From Hymenobacter cyanobacteriorum (lineage in GTDB: Bacteria > Bacteroidota > Bacteroidia > Cytophagales > Hymenobacteraceae): a DNA stretch of 64,000 nt. The stretch's first letter is position 1. Every line of letters starts with the position of its first letter. This document shows, piece after piece, positions 42,536-52,430 of the stretch. Made by a program: the position numbers and the translations under genes. Location of the stretch: the NCBI RefSeq assembly GCF_022631375.1, contig NZ_JALBGC010000003.1:1-64000 (forward strand). The letters run 5' to 3'. The notes under the pieces were generated by a model. It had not been told where the DNA came from and did no database searches. It saw nothing but the letters and a program-made list of their open reading frames with translations.

Positions 42536-45500
42536 ATGCCCGCACTTTTCGCCCCCGACCTGGACTTTCAGCTGCTGCTTGGGGCCTTGCCCGCGCCGCA
42601 TGCCGTGCTGGCCCCCACGGGCACCGTGCTGGGCCTGAACGCGGCGGCCTGTGCCCTGCTCGGCAACGAAGCGCAGGCCGCGGGCGTGGCCAACCAGCCC
42701 CTGCGCACCTTGCACGCGGCCCTGGTGGCGGCCGGCCACGTGCTGGCCCCGGCCGAGAGCTGGGCGGCCGCCCTACATGCGGCACAGTCGGGCAGCGCCC
42801 AGGTGCTGGCGCCTTCGTGGCAGCTTCCGGCAGCTGGCCGGCCCGGGTCGCGCTACTGGAAGGCCACCATTCAGCCGGTGACAGCGGGCGGCATGGGCAC
42901 GGCGGGGGCCATTCGCTACCACCTGTTGCGCCTGACCGACGTGAGCGCGACTGTGGGCCCACCCGGCCCCAACGCCGAGCAATTGCAGCAGATTCTGGCC
43001 AGTTCGCCGGCCATCATCGCCACTGTGGAGGGGCCCGACCACCGCTTCGCCTTCACCAACGCCGCTTACGATGCGCTAACCCAGGGACGGGCCCAGCTGG
43101 GACTGCCCGTACTCGAATGTTTTCCGGAGCTGCTGGAGCAAAACCTCGTTTCGCTGCTCGACCACGTGTACCGCACCGGCCTGACCGTGACCGATGAAGC
43201 AGCCGGCCTGCAGCTGCTCGACCCGGCCACCGGCCAGCTGCAGACCTACTACCTCGACTACTCCTACCAGCCCCTGCGCGATGCCGCGGGCGTGGTAACC
43301 GGCGTGATGAGCTTTGCCGTTGACGTAACCACCCAGGTGCTGGCCCGCCAGCAAACCGCGCAGGCGCAGGTGCGCGCCAGCGTGGGCGACCTGCGCCTGC
43401 GCCGCCAGGCCGAGGTGCTGCCCTTCATCACCTTCGTGACCGATGCCCAGGGCCGCACCACCTACATGAGCCCGCAGTGGTACCAGTACACGGGCCTGCC
43501 CCCGGGTACGGGCTGGGCCGAAGTCGACACGCAGTGGCCCCGCATCCTGCACCCCGACGACCAGCGCCGCGCCCAAAGTGAAATTGCCGAAAGCATCGAG
43601 TCGCCGCGCCTGGGGCGGGTAGAGGTGCGCCTGCGCGGGGCCGACGGGCAGTACCGCTGGTTTATCACCGAAGCCGTGCCCGAGTTTGGGGCCGACGGCC
43701 AGCTGCTGCGCCGCAACGGCTACATGCTGGACGTGCACGAGCTGCGCGAAACCCAGCGCCACCTCGAAACCAAGGACCGCCTGCTGAGCCAGATTCTGGC
43801 CCAGGCGCCGGCCTACATCGCCGCTTTTGAGGGGCCCAGACACCGCTACACGTTTTTCAACGAAGGCTATGCCCGCGTGATGGGCCAGCGCCCGCGCCTG
43901 GGTGCCACGCTGGCCCAGCTGCAGCCCGGCGTGGAAGCCCAGGGCTACCTGGCCCTGCTCGATAACGTGTACCGCACCGGCGAGGCCTTCATTGGCCAGG
44001 AGATGCCGACGCTGCTGAACCCCGACGATAAACCCGGCTCGGAACAATACTTCAACTTCTCGTTTCTGCCCATGCACGACACGAGCGGCCGTGTCAGCGG
44101 CATTCTCACGTTTGCCATTGATGTGAGCGAGCGGGTGCTGGCCCGCCGCCAAGCCGCCCTGCTGGCCCGCGAGGTAGACCAACGCGACGAGCAGCTGCGC
44201 GCCATTACGCAGGCCATGCCGGTGTTCATTGCCAATTTTGACCGGCACGGCTTGCTCACCTACCTCAACCCCTACTTCTACGAATACACCGGCCGCGACC
44301 CGGCCGAGCCCGTGGAAAATGGCTGGGCCAGCTTGCCTCCCGACGACTTAAGTGCCGTGCAGGCCATAGCCCGGGCTGCCATGCAGGCCGGCGAACCGTG
44401 GGAAGCCACTTTCCGCTGCCGCCGCCACGATGGCGAACTGCGCTGGGTGCAAACCCGCGCCCAGCCCTACCAGGGGCCGGATGGTGAACTGGCCGGATTC
44501 AGCGCGGCCACCACGGAGGTGCACGACCTGCATGAGCGCACCGCGGAGCTGGCCCGCAGCCGCGAAGACTTCGCGGCCCTGGCCGACAACATGGCCCAGC
44601 TGGCCTGGATGGCCGACCCACGCGGCTCCGTGTTCTGGTACAACCAACGCTGGCACGACTACACCGGCCTCACCTCCGAGCAGATGCAGGGCCACGGCTG
44701 GCAGCAGGTGCACGACCCCGTGCTGCGCGATGCCGTGAATGCCCGCTACCTGGCCGCCCTGCGCTCGGAGCAGCCCTGGGAAGACACGTTCCCGCTGCGC
44801 CGCCACGACGGCGAGTTTCGCTGGTTCCTAAGCCGGGCGCGGCCTATTCGGGATGTTGCCGGGAAAGTGGTGCGCTGGTTTGGCACCAACACCGACGTGA
44901 CAGCCCTGCGCCAGCTGCAGCAGCAGCTGGCCGAGAGCGAGGAGGAGCAGCGCATTCAGGCCGAGAGCATTCCGCAGCAGGTGTGGACGGCCCGGCCCGA
45001 CGGCACCGTGGACTACTACAACCACCGCACCGCCGCCTACCTGGGCGTGGGCATGGAGCAGAACGGGGCCGCGCACTGGCTCAGCTTTGTGCACCCCGCC
45101 GACCGCCCGCACATGCAGAACCGGTGGCAGGCCGCCCTGGCCACGCAGCGCTACTACGAGGCCGAGTTCCGCCTGCGCCGCTACGATGGCGAGTACCGCT
45201 GGTTTCTGGGCCAGGCCCAGGCCCGCCGCGATGCCGGCGGCCAGCTGCTGAAGTGGTACGGCACCAACACCGACGTGCACCAACTGCGCGTGCTGCAGGA
45301 GCAGGTGCTGCACAGCCAGGCCCGCTTCAAGCAATTGCTCGAAACCCTGCCCCAGCTGGCCTGGACGGCCCGCCCCGATGGCAGCATCAACTATTGCAAC
45401 CAGCGCTGGTACGACTACACTGGCCTGCACTTTGAAGCCCTGAAGGACTGGAACTGGGAAAGCGTGGTGCATCCCGACGACATGCCCGAAGCCCTGCGCC

Positions 45501-46390
45501 ACTGGCAACACAGCCTGGCCACGGGCGCCATGCTGGAGCACGAAATGCGCTGGCGCCGCCACGACGGCGCTTACCGCTGGTTTCTGGTGCGGGCCGAGTC
45601 GCTGCGCGACGCGCAGGGCAATATCAGCACCTGGGTGGGGGCCAACACCGACGTGCACGATTTCCGGCAGGTGCGTTTGGAGCTGGAAGCCAACAACGCC
45701 CGCCTGCGCCGCACCAACGAGGACCTCGACAACTTCGTGTACACGGCCTCGCACGACCTCAAGCAGCCCATCAACAACATGGCGGGCATCTTCGCCGAAC
45801 TCACCCGCTCGGCCAATTTCGACGACCCCGAGGCCCAGAAGCTCATCGGATACTTTGAACGGGCATTGGCGCGGATTTTCGCTACCATCGACGACCTCGG
45901 GGCCATTGTCCAGGTGCAGCGCCTCGAGCAGGAAGTGCCGCCCGGCCCCGTAGACCTGGCCCCGCTCGTGGACGAAGTGCTGGACGGCCTGCATGACCAG
46001 ATGGTGCAGTGCCGCGCCCTGGTGGAGTGCGACTTTGCCACTTACCCGGTGGTATCGTTCGTGCGGCCCAACCTGCACAGCATTTTCCAGAACCTGCTTA
46101 GCAACTCGCTGCGCTACGCCTCGCCGGCCCGCCCGCCGCGCATCCGCCTCAGCAGCGCCCCCGACGTAACGACGGGCCGCCCGGTCATCACCGTGCAGGA
46201 CAACGGCCTGGGCATCGACCTGGACCGCTACGGGCCGCAGCTGTTTCAGCTGTTCCGTCGCTTCCACTCGCACGTCGACGGCACCGGCATGGGCCTCTAC
46301 CTCGTCAACCGCATCGTGCAGAACCACGGCGGCCGCATCGAAGTCAGCAGCGCCGTGGATGAAGGCACAACGTTCCAGCTTTATTTGTGA
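42536..46390 (+). CDS. Soluble sensor histidine kinase with about eight PAS domains
   Basis: 1284 aa from ATG 42536 (a TTG 30 bases earlier is possible). No signal or membrane segment, so it senses cytoplasmic cues. Eight PAS-like units follow one another, two of them with PTYxxF/HRYTFFN-type starts and four with the WYxYTG/WHDYTG/RWYDYTG motif. The kinase core has phosphoacceptor His1073 in SHDLKQPINN, N-box NLLSNSLRY, G1 DNGLGID (near 1221) and G2 GTGMGLYL. No receiver domain or response-regulator gene is adjacent. Confidence 0.92.
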   Translation: MPALFAPDLDFQLLLGALPAPHAVLAPTGTVLGLNAAACALLGNEAQAAGVANQPLRTLHAALVAAGHVLAPAESWAAALHAAQSGSAQVLAPSWQLPAAGRPGSRYWKATIQPVTAGGMGTAGAIRYHLLRLTDVSATVGPPGPNAEQLQQILASSPAIIATVEGPDHRFAFTNAAYDALTQGRAQLGLPVLECFPELLEQNLVSLLDHVYRTGLTVTDEAAGLQLLDPATGQLQTYYLDYSYQPLRDAAGVVTGVMSFAVDVTTQVLARQQTAQAQVRASVGDLRLRRQAEVLPFITFVTDAQGRTTYMSPQWYQYTGLPPGTGWAEVDTQWPRILHPDDQRRAQSEIAESIESPRLGRVEVRLRGADGQYRWFITEAVPEFGADGQLLRRNGYMLDVHELRETQRHLETKDRLLSQILAQAPAYIAAFEGPRHRYTFFNEGYARVMGQRPRLGATLAQLQPGVEAQGYLALLDNVYRTGEAFIGQEMPTLLNPDDKPGSEQYFNFSFLPMHDTSGRVSGILTFAIDVSERVLARRQAALLAREVDQRDEQLRAITQAMPVFIANFDRHGLLTYLNPYFYEYTGRDPAEPVENGWASLPPDDLSAVQAIARAAMQAGEPWEATFRCRRHDGELRWVQTRAQPYQGPDGELAGFSAATTEVHDLHERTAELARSREDFAALADNMAQLAWMADPRGSVFWYNQRWHDYTGLTSEQMQGHGWQQVHDPVLRDAVNARYLAALRSEQPWEDTFPLRRHDGEFRWFLSRARPIRDVAGKVVRWFGTNTDVTALRQLQQQLAESEEEQRIQAESIPQQVWTARPDGTVDYYNHRTAAYLGVGMEQNGAAHWLSFVHPADRPHMQNRWQAALATQRYYEAEFRLRRYDGEYRWFLGQAQARRDAGGQLLKWYGTNTDVHQLRVLQEQVLHSQARFKQLLETLPQLAWTARPDGSINYCNQRWYDYTGLHFEALKDWNWESVVHPDDMPEALRHWQHSLATGAMLEHEMRWRRHDGAYRWFLVRAESLRDAQGNISTWVGANTDVHDFRQVRLELEANNARLRRTNEDLDNFVYTASHDLKQPINNMAGIFAELTRSANFDDPEAQKLIGYFERALARIFATIDDLGAIVQVQRLEQEVPPGPVDLAPLVDEVLDGLHDQMVQCRALVECDFATYPVVSFVRPNLHSIFQNLLSNSLRYASPARPPRIRLSSAPDVTTGRPVITVQDNGLGIDLDRYGPQLFQLFRRFHSHVDGTGMGLYLVNRIVQNHGGRIEVSSAVDEGTTFQLYL

Positions 46391-46415
46391 TTTTGGGGAC
46401 AGAGAATCAAATAAG

Positions 46416-46526
46416 AACGTCATGCAGAGCACAGCGAAGCATCTTGCCCGCAGGCAGTAATCAATGACGTGCTAAAAATTGAGTTAGTGGTGGCGGGCGA
46501 GATGCTTCGCTGCGCTCTGCATGACA
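46416..46526. repeat. Inverted repeat, GTCATGCAGAGCG subtype
   Basis: Arms 46416-46451 and 46493-46526 are reverse complements over about 34 bp with a few mismatches. The loop carries GCAGTAATCAAT and TTAGTGGTGGC, shared with the copy at 53146-53248, so both arms and loop are conserved between copies. It lies between two plus-strand genes. Confidence 0.9.
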
Positions 46527-46574
46527 TATTCCTCTCCCCCCTACTCTCTACCCTAACACCCCTCTTCCCCAACC

Positions 46575-47729
46575 GTGCTCCACTCCAAGCTGCCCGACGT
46601 GGGCGTTAGCATTTTCACCCAGATGACCCTGCTGGCCCAGGAAACCGGCGCCATCAACCTCGCCCAGGGCTTTCCGGACTACGACCCGCCGCAGCCGCTG
46701 CTGCAGGCGCTGGCGCGGCACGCCCTCACGCCCGGCCACCACCAGTACGCGCCCATGCCCGGCCTGCCGCGCCTGCGCGAGGCCATTGCCGCCCAGGTAG
46801 CCCGCCTGCACGCCGATGCGCCCGCCCCCGACCCGGCCACCGAAATTACGCTCACGGCCGGAGCCACCGAGGCGCTGTATGGCGTGCTGGCCGCCGTAGT
46901 GCGGCCCGGCGACGAGGTGCTCGTATTCGAGCCGGCCTATGATTTGTACGGCCCGGCCATTCGGCTGCAGGGCGGCGTGCCGCGCTACGTACGCCTGCCC
47001 GCCCCGCACTTCCGGCCCGACTGGGACGCGGTGCGCCGCGTGCTCACCTCCCGCACCCGGCTGGTGATTGTGAATACGCCCCACAACCCCAGCGGGGCCG
47101 TTTTCACCGCCGACGACTGGCATGAGCTGGCCCGTCTGCTTGATGGCACCGATGCCTTGGTGCTCAGCGATGAGGTGTACGAGCACCTGGTATTCGATGG
47201 CGCGCCGCGCATGAGTGCGCGCCAGCACCCGGCCCTGCGCGAACGCAGCTTCGTGCTCTCGTCGTTTGGCAAAACCTACCACGCCACCGGCTGGAAAGTA
47301 GGCTACTGTGTGGCCCCGCCCGCCCTCACGGCCGAGCTGCGCCGCGTGCACCAGTTCCTCACCTTTGCGGTGAGCACGCCCACCCAGCACGCCCTGGCCG
47401 ACGCGCTGGAACAAGACCCTGACGATGCCCACGCCCGGGGCCTGGCCGCCTTTTACCAAGCCAAGCGCGACGAGTTTCGCCAGCTGCTTGACGGCGCGGG
47501 CTACGAGCTGCTGCCCGTGCCCGGCGGCTACTTCCAACTGGCGCGCTACGACTCGATTTCGCCCGCCACCGACCTGGAATTTGCCCAGTTTCTGGCCCGC
47601 GAGAAGGGCGTAGCGGTGGTGCCGGTTTCGGCGTTTTACCACGATGGGTTTGATGAAGGGCTGGTGCGGTTCTGCTTCGCCAAGGAAAGCGCCACGTTGC
47701 AAGCGGCGGCGGCCCGGCTGCGCGGCTAG
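46575..47729 (+). CDS. PLP-dependent aminotransferase (methionine/glutamine type, YbdL-like)
   Basis: 384 aa with a GTG start at 46575. Fold-type I class I/II aminotransferase: NLAQGFPDYDPP (substrate loop, about 28-39), VNTPHNPSGAVF (near 157-168), SDEVYEHL, and the PLP Lys in SSFGKTYHATGWKVGY (about 234-249). The closest families are methionine aminotransferase (YbdL) and glutamine transaminase K. A gene for an omega-amidase lies next, so transamination of ketomethylthiobutyrate with glutamine is a likely role. Confidence 0.9.
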   Translation: MLHSKLPDVGVSIFTQMTLLAQETGAINLAQGFPDYDPPQPLLQALARHALTPGHHQYAPMPGLPRLREAIAAQVARLHADAPAPDPATEITLTAGATEALYGVLAAVVRPGDEVLVFEPAYDLYGPAIRLQGGVPRYVRLPAPHFRPDWDAVRRVLTSRTRLVIVNTPHNPSGAVFTADDWHELARLLDGTDALVLSDEVYEHLVFDGAPRMSARQHPALRERSFVLSSFGKTYHATGWKVGYCVAPPALTAELRRVHQFLTFAVSTPTQHALADALEQDPDDAHARGLAAFYQAKRDEFRQLLDGAGYELLPVPGGYFQLARYDSISPATDLEFAQFLAREKGVAVVPVSAFYHDGFDEGLVRFCFAKESATLQAAAARLRG

Positions 47730-47839
47730 TTGCTCGTTGTCAGTTGTCAGTTTTTGGGCTCCGGACGATAAATGCTGTTATTAACTTTATTGCCCTTCGC
47801 TCCTTCACCCGCAAACGACTGGCAACTGACAACGAGCAA
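47730..47839. repeat. Inverted pair of TTGTCAGTTG-type repeats
   Basis: TTGCTCGTTGTCAGTTG (47730-47746) and its exact complement (47823-47839) are separated by 76 bp. Each arm continues with a further CAGTTGTCAGTT or CAACTGACAATT unit. The repeat fills the spacer between the aminotransferase and omega-amidase genes. Confidence 0.8.
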
Positions 47840-47857
47840 CTGACAATTAACTACACC

Positions 47858-48640
47858 ATGCCCGACATCACCGTTTCCTTCGTCCAAACCGCTTTGCACT
47901 GGCACGATGCGGCCGCCAACCGCGCCCACTTCGACCAACTGCTGGCCAGCCTCGCGCAACCCACCGATTTGATTGTGCTGCCCGAGATGTTCAGTACCGG
48001 CTTCAGCATGGACGCGGCCGGGCAGGCCGAAACCATGCAGGGCGCCACCGTGGCCTGGCTGCGCGACACCGCCGCGCGCCACAACGCGGTGGTTACCGGT
48101 AGCGTCATCATCGAAGACCACGGCCACTACTACAACCGCCTGCTCTGGGCCCGGCCCGATGGCGGCCTGAGCTGGTACAACAAGCGCCACCTCTTCACGC
48201 TGGCCGGCGAGCAACGCACCTACACGCCCGGCACCACCCGCCTGATAGAGCACTGGCGCGGCTGGCGCATCTGCCCGCTGGTGTGCTACGATTTGCGCTT
48301 CCCCGTCTGGAGTCGCAACCAGCCCGTGGAGCCCTACGACCTCGTGCTTTACGTGGCCAACTGGCCCGCCGTGCGCCGCACCGCCTGGATGACGCTACTC
48401 CGCGCCCGCGCCATCGAAAACGTAGCCTGCGCCTTGGGCGTGAACCGCGTGGGCCGCGACGGCTCCGGCCACGAGTACAGCGGCGACTCGGCCCTGCTCG
48501 ATGCCCAGGGTAATTACCTGGTCGAAGCAGAATCGCGGGATGGTGTGTTCACCCACACGTTGCGGCTGGAGGATTTGGAGGTCTTCCGGGCCCGTTTCGG
48601 GGCGTTGAACGACGGTGACGCATTTGAGCTGCGGGGATAA
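47858..48640 (+). CDS. Nitrilase-family omega-amidase (YafV/NIT2-like)
   Basis: 260 aa from ATG 47858. The nitrilase Glu-Lys-Cys triad is visible: LPEMFSTGF (about 41-49), WYNKRHLFTL (about 104-113) and PLVCYDLRFPVW (about 141-152). Such enzymes hydrolyse 2-oxoglutaramate (or 2-oxosuccinamate) to 2-oxoglutarate plus ammonia. This pairs with a glutamine-using aminotransferase, pulling the transamination to completion. The start follows a repeat element. Confidence 0.91.
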   Translation: MPDITVSFVQTALHWHDAAANRAHFDQLLASLAQPTDLIVLPEMFSTGFSMDAAGQAETMQGATVAWLRDTAARHNAVVTGSVIIEDHGHYYNRLLWARPDGGLSWYNKRHLFTLAGEQRTYTPGTTRLIEHWRGWRICPLVCYDLRFPVWSRNQPVEPYDLVLYVANWPAVRRTAWMTLLRARAIENVACALGVNRVGRDGSGHEYSGDSALLDAQGNYLVEAESRDGVFTHTLRLEDLEVFRARFGALNDGDAFELRG

Positions 48641-48718
48641 TGCTGGCGCGCCTGCGACGGGCGCATTGAACTGCTCAACGACGGGCGGGGGCCAGCCCAA
48701 CCGGGTACGACCCCGCCC

Positions 48719-51019
48719 CTACTCCACCGCCAGCCGCTGCACGGCCGCCGCGCCATCGGCACCCACGGCGCGCACCAGGTATACGCCGGCCGCCAGGCCA
48801 GTCAACTCCAGCTCGTGCCTACGTTGCGCGGCGCCGGCCGGCCGCACCACGCGACCGGCCAAATCGAGCACGCTCACGCGGGTAGGCGCGGCGGTTTCGA
48901 CGGTGGCGCGGGCCGTGGCGGGGTTCGGGTAGATGCTCAGGGCCAGCGCACGGGCGGCCTCGGCTTTGGTGGCCGTGGCCGTGCCGCGGTTGCGGGTCCC
49001 GTAACTGATGACCCCACCGGCCTGGGTGCCCACAAACAGCTCGGGCGCGCCGTCGCCGTTCACGTCGGCCGCCGCCAGGGCACAATGCGAGTAGAAGTCG
49101 AGGCCGAGGCGGGTTTCCTCGTACTGGCCGGTGGCGGGGTTGTAGAGCACGTCGGTGCGCTCCGAAAACTGGCTGCCCTGGGCGCGGTAGTCCGAGAACA
49201 GGCGCAGCAGGCCGCTGGCATCCACCGTCACGAGGTCGGGGCGGCCGTCGCCGTCGAAGTCGGCCACGGTGGGGCTCAGGTTGAGGGGACCGGCCCCGCT
49301 GGCATCCCGAATCCGGCCGAAGTCGTTGTTCGCCAGCACAAACGCGCTGTCGATGGGGCCACGCCCGCGGTTGCGGAAGTAGCGCAGGCTTTTGCCCGGC
49401 TCACGGGTTTCGTTGGTCCCAATGAGCAGGTCGACGTAGCCATCGTTATCCACGTCGGTAAAGCAGGGCATGTCGCCGCTGGCGTAGGGCAGAATGCCGC
49501 TGCCGGGAGCTCCCTGCGACTTAAAATACCCCGTATTGACCGCGCTGAGCGCCACCGGCTGGCCCGCCGGAGCCGTGTTCAGAATGTAGTGCAGCAGGTT
49601 GGTGCCGCGGTCCCAGGCTCCGTAGGCGAGGTCGAGCGCCCCGTCGCGGTTCAGGTCCACGAGCACCGGCTTCAAGGCCGTCAGGTTTTGAGCCGACAAA
49701 CCCAGGTAGTCGCTGCTCATCAGCTTGAAAACGGGGCGGGCACGGGTGCCCACGTTGCGGTAGTATGCCAGTGTGGCGCGGTAGGTGGTGCCCACGCGGT
49801 CGGCGTAGTTGCCCACCAGCATATCCGCCAGCCCGTCGCCGTCGAGGTCGCCGAAGGTGGGCGCGGCCCCTTCGCTCACCTCAATCATGTCGTTTTGCAG
49901 AAAACCGCCCGCGCTCAGGCTGTAGCTGGGCGCGCCGCTAGAGGCCGCATTGGCGAAAAGCTGAATCTGGTGGCTCAGGCTCACTTGGTCGGCCAGGTTG
50001 TTCACCATGTTGGGAGCCACCACGAGGTCGGCACGGCCATCGAAGTTGGCATCGAAAGCGTAGCCCACTGGAAACACCGACACCCGCACCGGCGCGGCCG
50101 CCGACGGAAAACCGGCGCTGATGCCCGCCTGCGTAACTACCGGAGCCGTGGTAGTGCCCTGGTTGAGCAGGCGCACCAGCTCGGAGCAGTTGTCGCGGCC
50201 GTCGAGCAGGTCCTGGTCGCCGTCGCCGTCGAGGTCGACCAGCAGCAGGCCGTGGCCGCCGGTGTGCAGCGTTTTGGCGGCCGTGAAACAGGTTTGCCCG
50301 TTGAACATGTAGCTGGCGCAGTTGCCGCAAGCCTGCAGGCCGCCCCAGTTATCGGTCGTCAGCGTGAAGGTGAGGGCGTTGCCGCAGGTGCCGGGGCTGT
50401 TGTTGATGTACTGCTCGATGAAGCTGGCGCTGATGAAATCATAGGTCATGATGTCGAGCTTGCCGTCGCCGTTCACATCCTGAATAGCCGGCAGGTTGTA
50501 GCCGCCGATGGTGAGGTTGGCCGAGCCCGGGAACAGGCCCGTGAAGCGAATTTGATTGGTGGTGAGCTGGAAGCTGGGCCGGTTGCCGTTCAGCACGTTG
50601 CGAAACACCCGAATGTCGCCGCCGCTGGTGAAGGTGAAGAGGTCGGCGCGGCCGTCGCAGTCGTAGTCGCGCAGCAGCGCCCATTGGCGCAGGTCGCTGG
50701 GGAACAGGCTTTCGTACTGCGGCGCGTACTGCCAGCGGCGGCCATTGGGCGCAGCGGGTGCGGCCACGCTCAGAAACGTGTAGCAGCGGCTGCTCTCGTG
50801 GTCGAAGGCAAACAGGTCCTGCTGCCCGTCGTTGTTCAGGTCGATGCTGCTGAACTGCGGGGTGTTCAGGCCGCCCATCCAGGCGTTGCGCAGGGTGTCG
50901 GTGCCCTGCACCACGGCCCCGGCTGGGCGGTATTCGAAGCCGAAAGCGGTGCCCGATTGGGCTTGTACCTGGCTGGTAAATGCCAGCAGCGCCAGCAGGA
51001 AGAGTAGTGAACGAATCAT
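48719..51019 (-). CDS. Secreted FG-GAP/VCBS-repeat protein with T9SS sorting domain
   Basis: 766 aa from ATG 51019; signal peptide MIRSLLFLLALLAFTSQVQAQ. The body has repeated calcium-binding-type units (DLNNDGQQDLFAF, DVNGDGKLDIMTY, DLDGDGDQDLLDG, DLDGDGLADMLVG, DFDGDGRPDLVTV) forming a beta-propeller. The last 80 residues (LSIYPNPATARATVE to the end) are a type A T9SS sorting domain, so it should be exported through type IX secretion. Likely surface adhesion or binding; ligand unknown. Confidence 0.92.
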   Translation of the reverse strand: MIRSLLFLLALLAFTSQVQAQSGTAFGFEYRPAGAVVQGTDTLRNAWMGGLNTPQFSSIDLNNDGQQDLFAFDHESSRCYTFLSVAAPAAPNGRRWQYAPQYESLFPSDLRQWALLRDYDCDGRADLFTFTSGGDIRVFRNVLNGNRPSFQLTTNQIRFTGLFPGSANLTIGGYNLPAIQDVNGDGKLDIMTYDFISASFIEQYINNSPGTCGNALTFTLTTDNWGGLQACGNCASYMFNGQTCFTAAKTLHTGGHGLLLVDLDGDGDQDLLDGRDNCSELVRLLNQGTTTAPVVTQAGISAGFPSAAAPVRVSVFPVGYAFDANFDGRADLVVAPNMVNNLADQVSLSHQIQLFANAASSGAPSYSLSAGGFLQNDMIEVSEGAAPTFGDLDGDGLADMLVGNYADRVGTTYRATLAYYRNVGTRARPVFKLMSSDYLGLSAQNLTALKPVLVDLNRDGALDLAYGAWDRGTNLLHYILNTAPAGQPVALSAVNTGYFKSQGAPGSGILPYASGDMPCFTDVDNDGYVDLLIGTNETREPGKSLRYFRNRGRGPIDSAFVLANNDFGRIRDASGAGPLNLSPTVADFDGDGRPDLVTVDASGLLRLFSDYRAQGSQFSERTDVLYNPATGQYEETRLGLDFYSHCALAAADVNGDGAPELFVGTQAGGVISYGTRNRGTATATKAEAARALALSIYPNPATARATVETAAPTRVSVLDLAGRVVRPAGAAQRRHELELTGLAAGVYLVRAVGADGAAAVQRLAVE

Positions 51020-51122
51020 CGACAAAGAACCGGAAGAAGGGATGGCAGCGGAGCAACGGCGCGCGAAAACGAAATCGCGCCCACCTTTGCAGCAAATTAC
51101 ACCCGGTTTGCCGTTCAAGTTC

Positions 51123-52427
51123 ATGCCCACGCCGCTTTATACCCAATACCTGGCCGCCGGTGGCCAGGTCAGCACCGATTCGCGCCAGCCCCAGCCCGGC
51201 ACCCTGTTCTTCGCCCTGAACGGCCCGAGCTTCCGCGGGGCCGCTTTTGCGCCCCAGGCGTTGGCCGCCGGCGCCCGCCACGCCGTGGTGGACGACGCCG
51301 TGCTGGCCGCCACCAACCCACTGGCCTACACCTATGCGCCCGACCCGCTGGTGGCCCTGCAGGCGCTGGCCCGCGAGCACCGCCGGCAGTTCCGCATTCC
51401 GGTGCTGGCCATTACGGGCTCGAACGGCAAAACCACCACCAAGGAGCTGCTCACGGCGGTGCTGGCCAAGCAGTTTCGGGTGCTGGCCACGATTGGTAAC
51501 CTGAACAACCACATCGGGGTGCCGCTCACGCTGCTGCGCCTGCGCCAGGGCGAGCACGACTTCGCCGTGATTGAAATGGGCGCCAACCACCGGGGCGAAA
51601 TCGCGGCCTACTGTGAGTGGGCCGAGCCCACGCACGGCCTCATCACCAACATTGGCAAGGCCCACCTCGAAGGCTTTGGCGGGGCCGAAGGCGTAGCGCT
51701 GGGCAAGGGCGAGCTGTTCGACTACCTCACCCGCACCGGCGGCACGGCCTTCGTGAACACGCTGGATGCCCGCCTGCCCAGCCTGGCCGCGCAGGTGCCC
51801 GCCACCGTGAGCTACCCGCGCCTGATGGATACCTACCCGGCCACGCTGCTCTCGGCCGCCCCCGCCGTGGCTCTGCGCCTGGGCGACCAGACCGAAATCG
51901 TGGCGCAGCTCACCGGCGACTATAACTTCCCCAACCTAGCGGCCGCCGCCGCCGTGGGCCAGTTCTTCGGGATTTCAACCGATAAAATTGCGGCCGCCCT
52001 GGCCGGCTACAACCCGCAGAACAACCGCTCGCAGCTGGTGCGCACCGCCGCCGGCAACGAGCTGGTGCTCGACGCCTACAACGCCAACCCCAGCAGCATG
52101 GCCGCCGCGCTGCGCAGCTTCGCGGCGCGCCCCACGGCCGCCGGCCAACCCAAGCTGGTGCTGCTGGGCGACATGTTCGAGCTCGGTCCCGAAAGCGCCG
52201 CTGAGCACCGCGCCCTCGGCCAGCTGCTGGCGGCGCTGCCGCTGCCGCAGGTGCTGCTCATCGGCCCGGAAATGGCCGGGGCGGCCGCGCTGGCCCCGGC
52301 CGCGCAGCATTTTGCCACCAAAGCCGAGGCCGCCGAGTGGCTGCGCCAGAACCCGGTGCGCGGCCGCCAGATACTGGTAAAAGGCAGCCGCGGCATGGCC
52401 CTGGAAACGCTGGTGGAGCTGCTCTGA
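51123..52427 (+). CDS. murF: UDP-N-acetylmuramoyl-tripeptide--D-alanyl-D-alanine ligase
   Basis: 434 aa from ATG 51123. It adds D-Ala-D-Ala to the UDP-MurNAc-tripeptide, the last cytoplasmic precursor step of peptidoglycan. The N-terminal domain has STDSRQPQPGTLFFAL (17-32), the ATP loop is TGSNGKTTTKE (98-108), and NNHIGVPLTLL and EMGANHRGEI follow. It lies outside a dcw cluster. Divergent from the FG-GAP gene; convergent with rfbC across a perfect inverted repeat. Confidence 0.95.
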   Translation: MPTPLYTQYLAAGGQVSTDSRQPQPGTLFFALNGPSFRGAAFAPQALAAGARHAVVDDAVLAATNPLAYTYAPDPLVALQALAREHRRQFRIPVLAITGSNGKTTTKELLTAVLAKQFRVLATIGNLNNHIGVPLTLLRLRQGEHDFAVIEMGANHRGEIAAYCEWAEPTHGLITNIGKAHLEGFGGAEGVALGKGELFDYLTRTGGTAFVNTLDARLPSLAAQVPATVSYPRLMDTYPATLLSAAPAVALRLGDQTEIVAQLTGDYNFPNLAAAAAVGQFFGISTDKIAAALAGYNPQNNRSQLVRTAAGNELVLDAYNANPSSMAAALRSFAARPTAAGQPKLVLLGDMFELGPESAAEHRALGQLLAALPLPQVLLIGPEMAGAAALAPAAQHFATKAEAAEWLRQNPVRGRQILVKGSRGMALETLVELL

Positions 52428-52430
52428 TTT

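Noticed and set aside
44828..46432. 534-codon open frame on the minus strand opposite the PAS kinase
   Set aside because: Shadow of the repeated PAS sequence; repeated Val/Gly/His-rich blocks mirror the PAS repeats.
48815..51007. 730-codon open frame on the plus strand opposite the FG-GAP gene
   Set aside because: It is antisense to a clear T9SS protein, has low-complexity Val/Gly/His/Arg composition and no domain. Long antisense frames are expected at this GC content.
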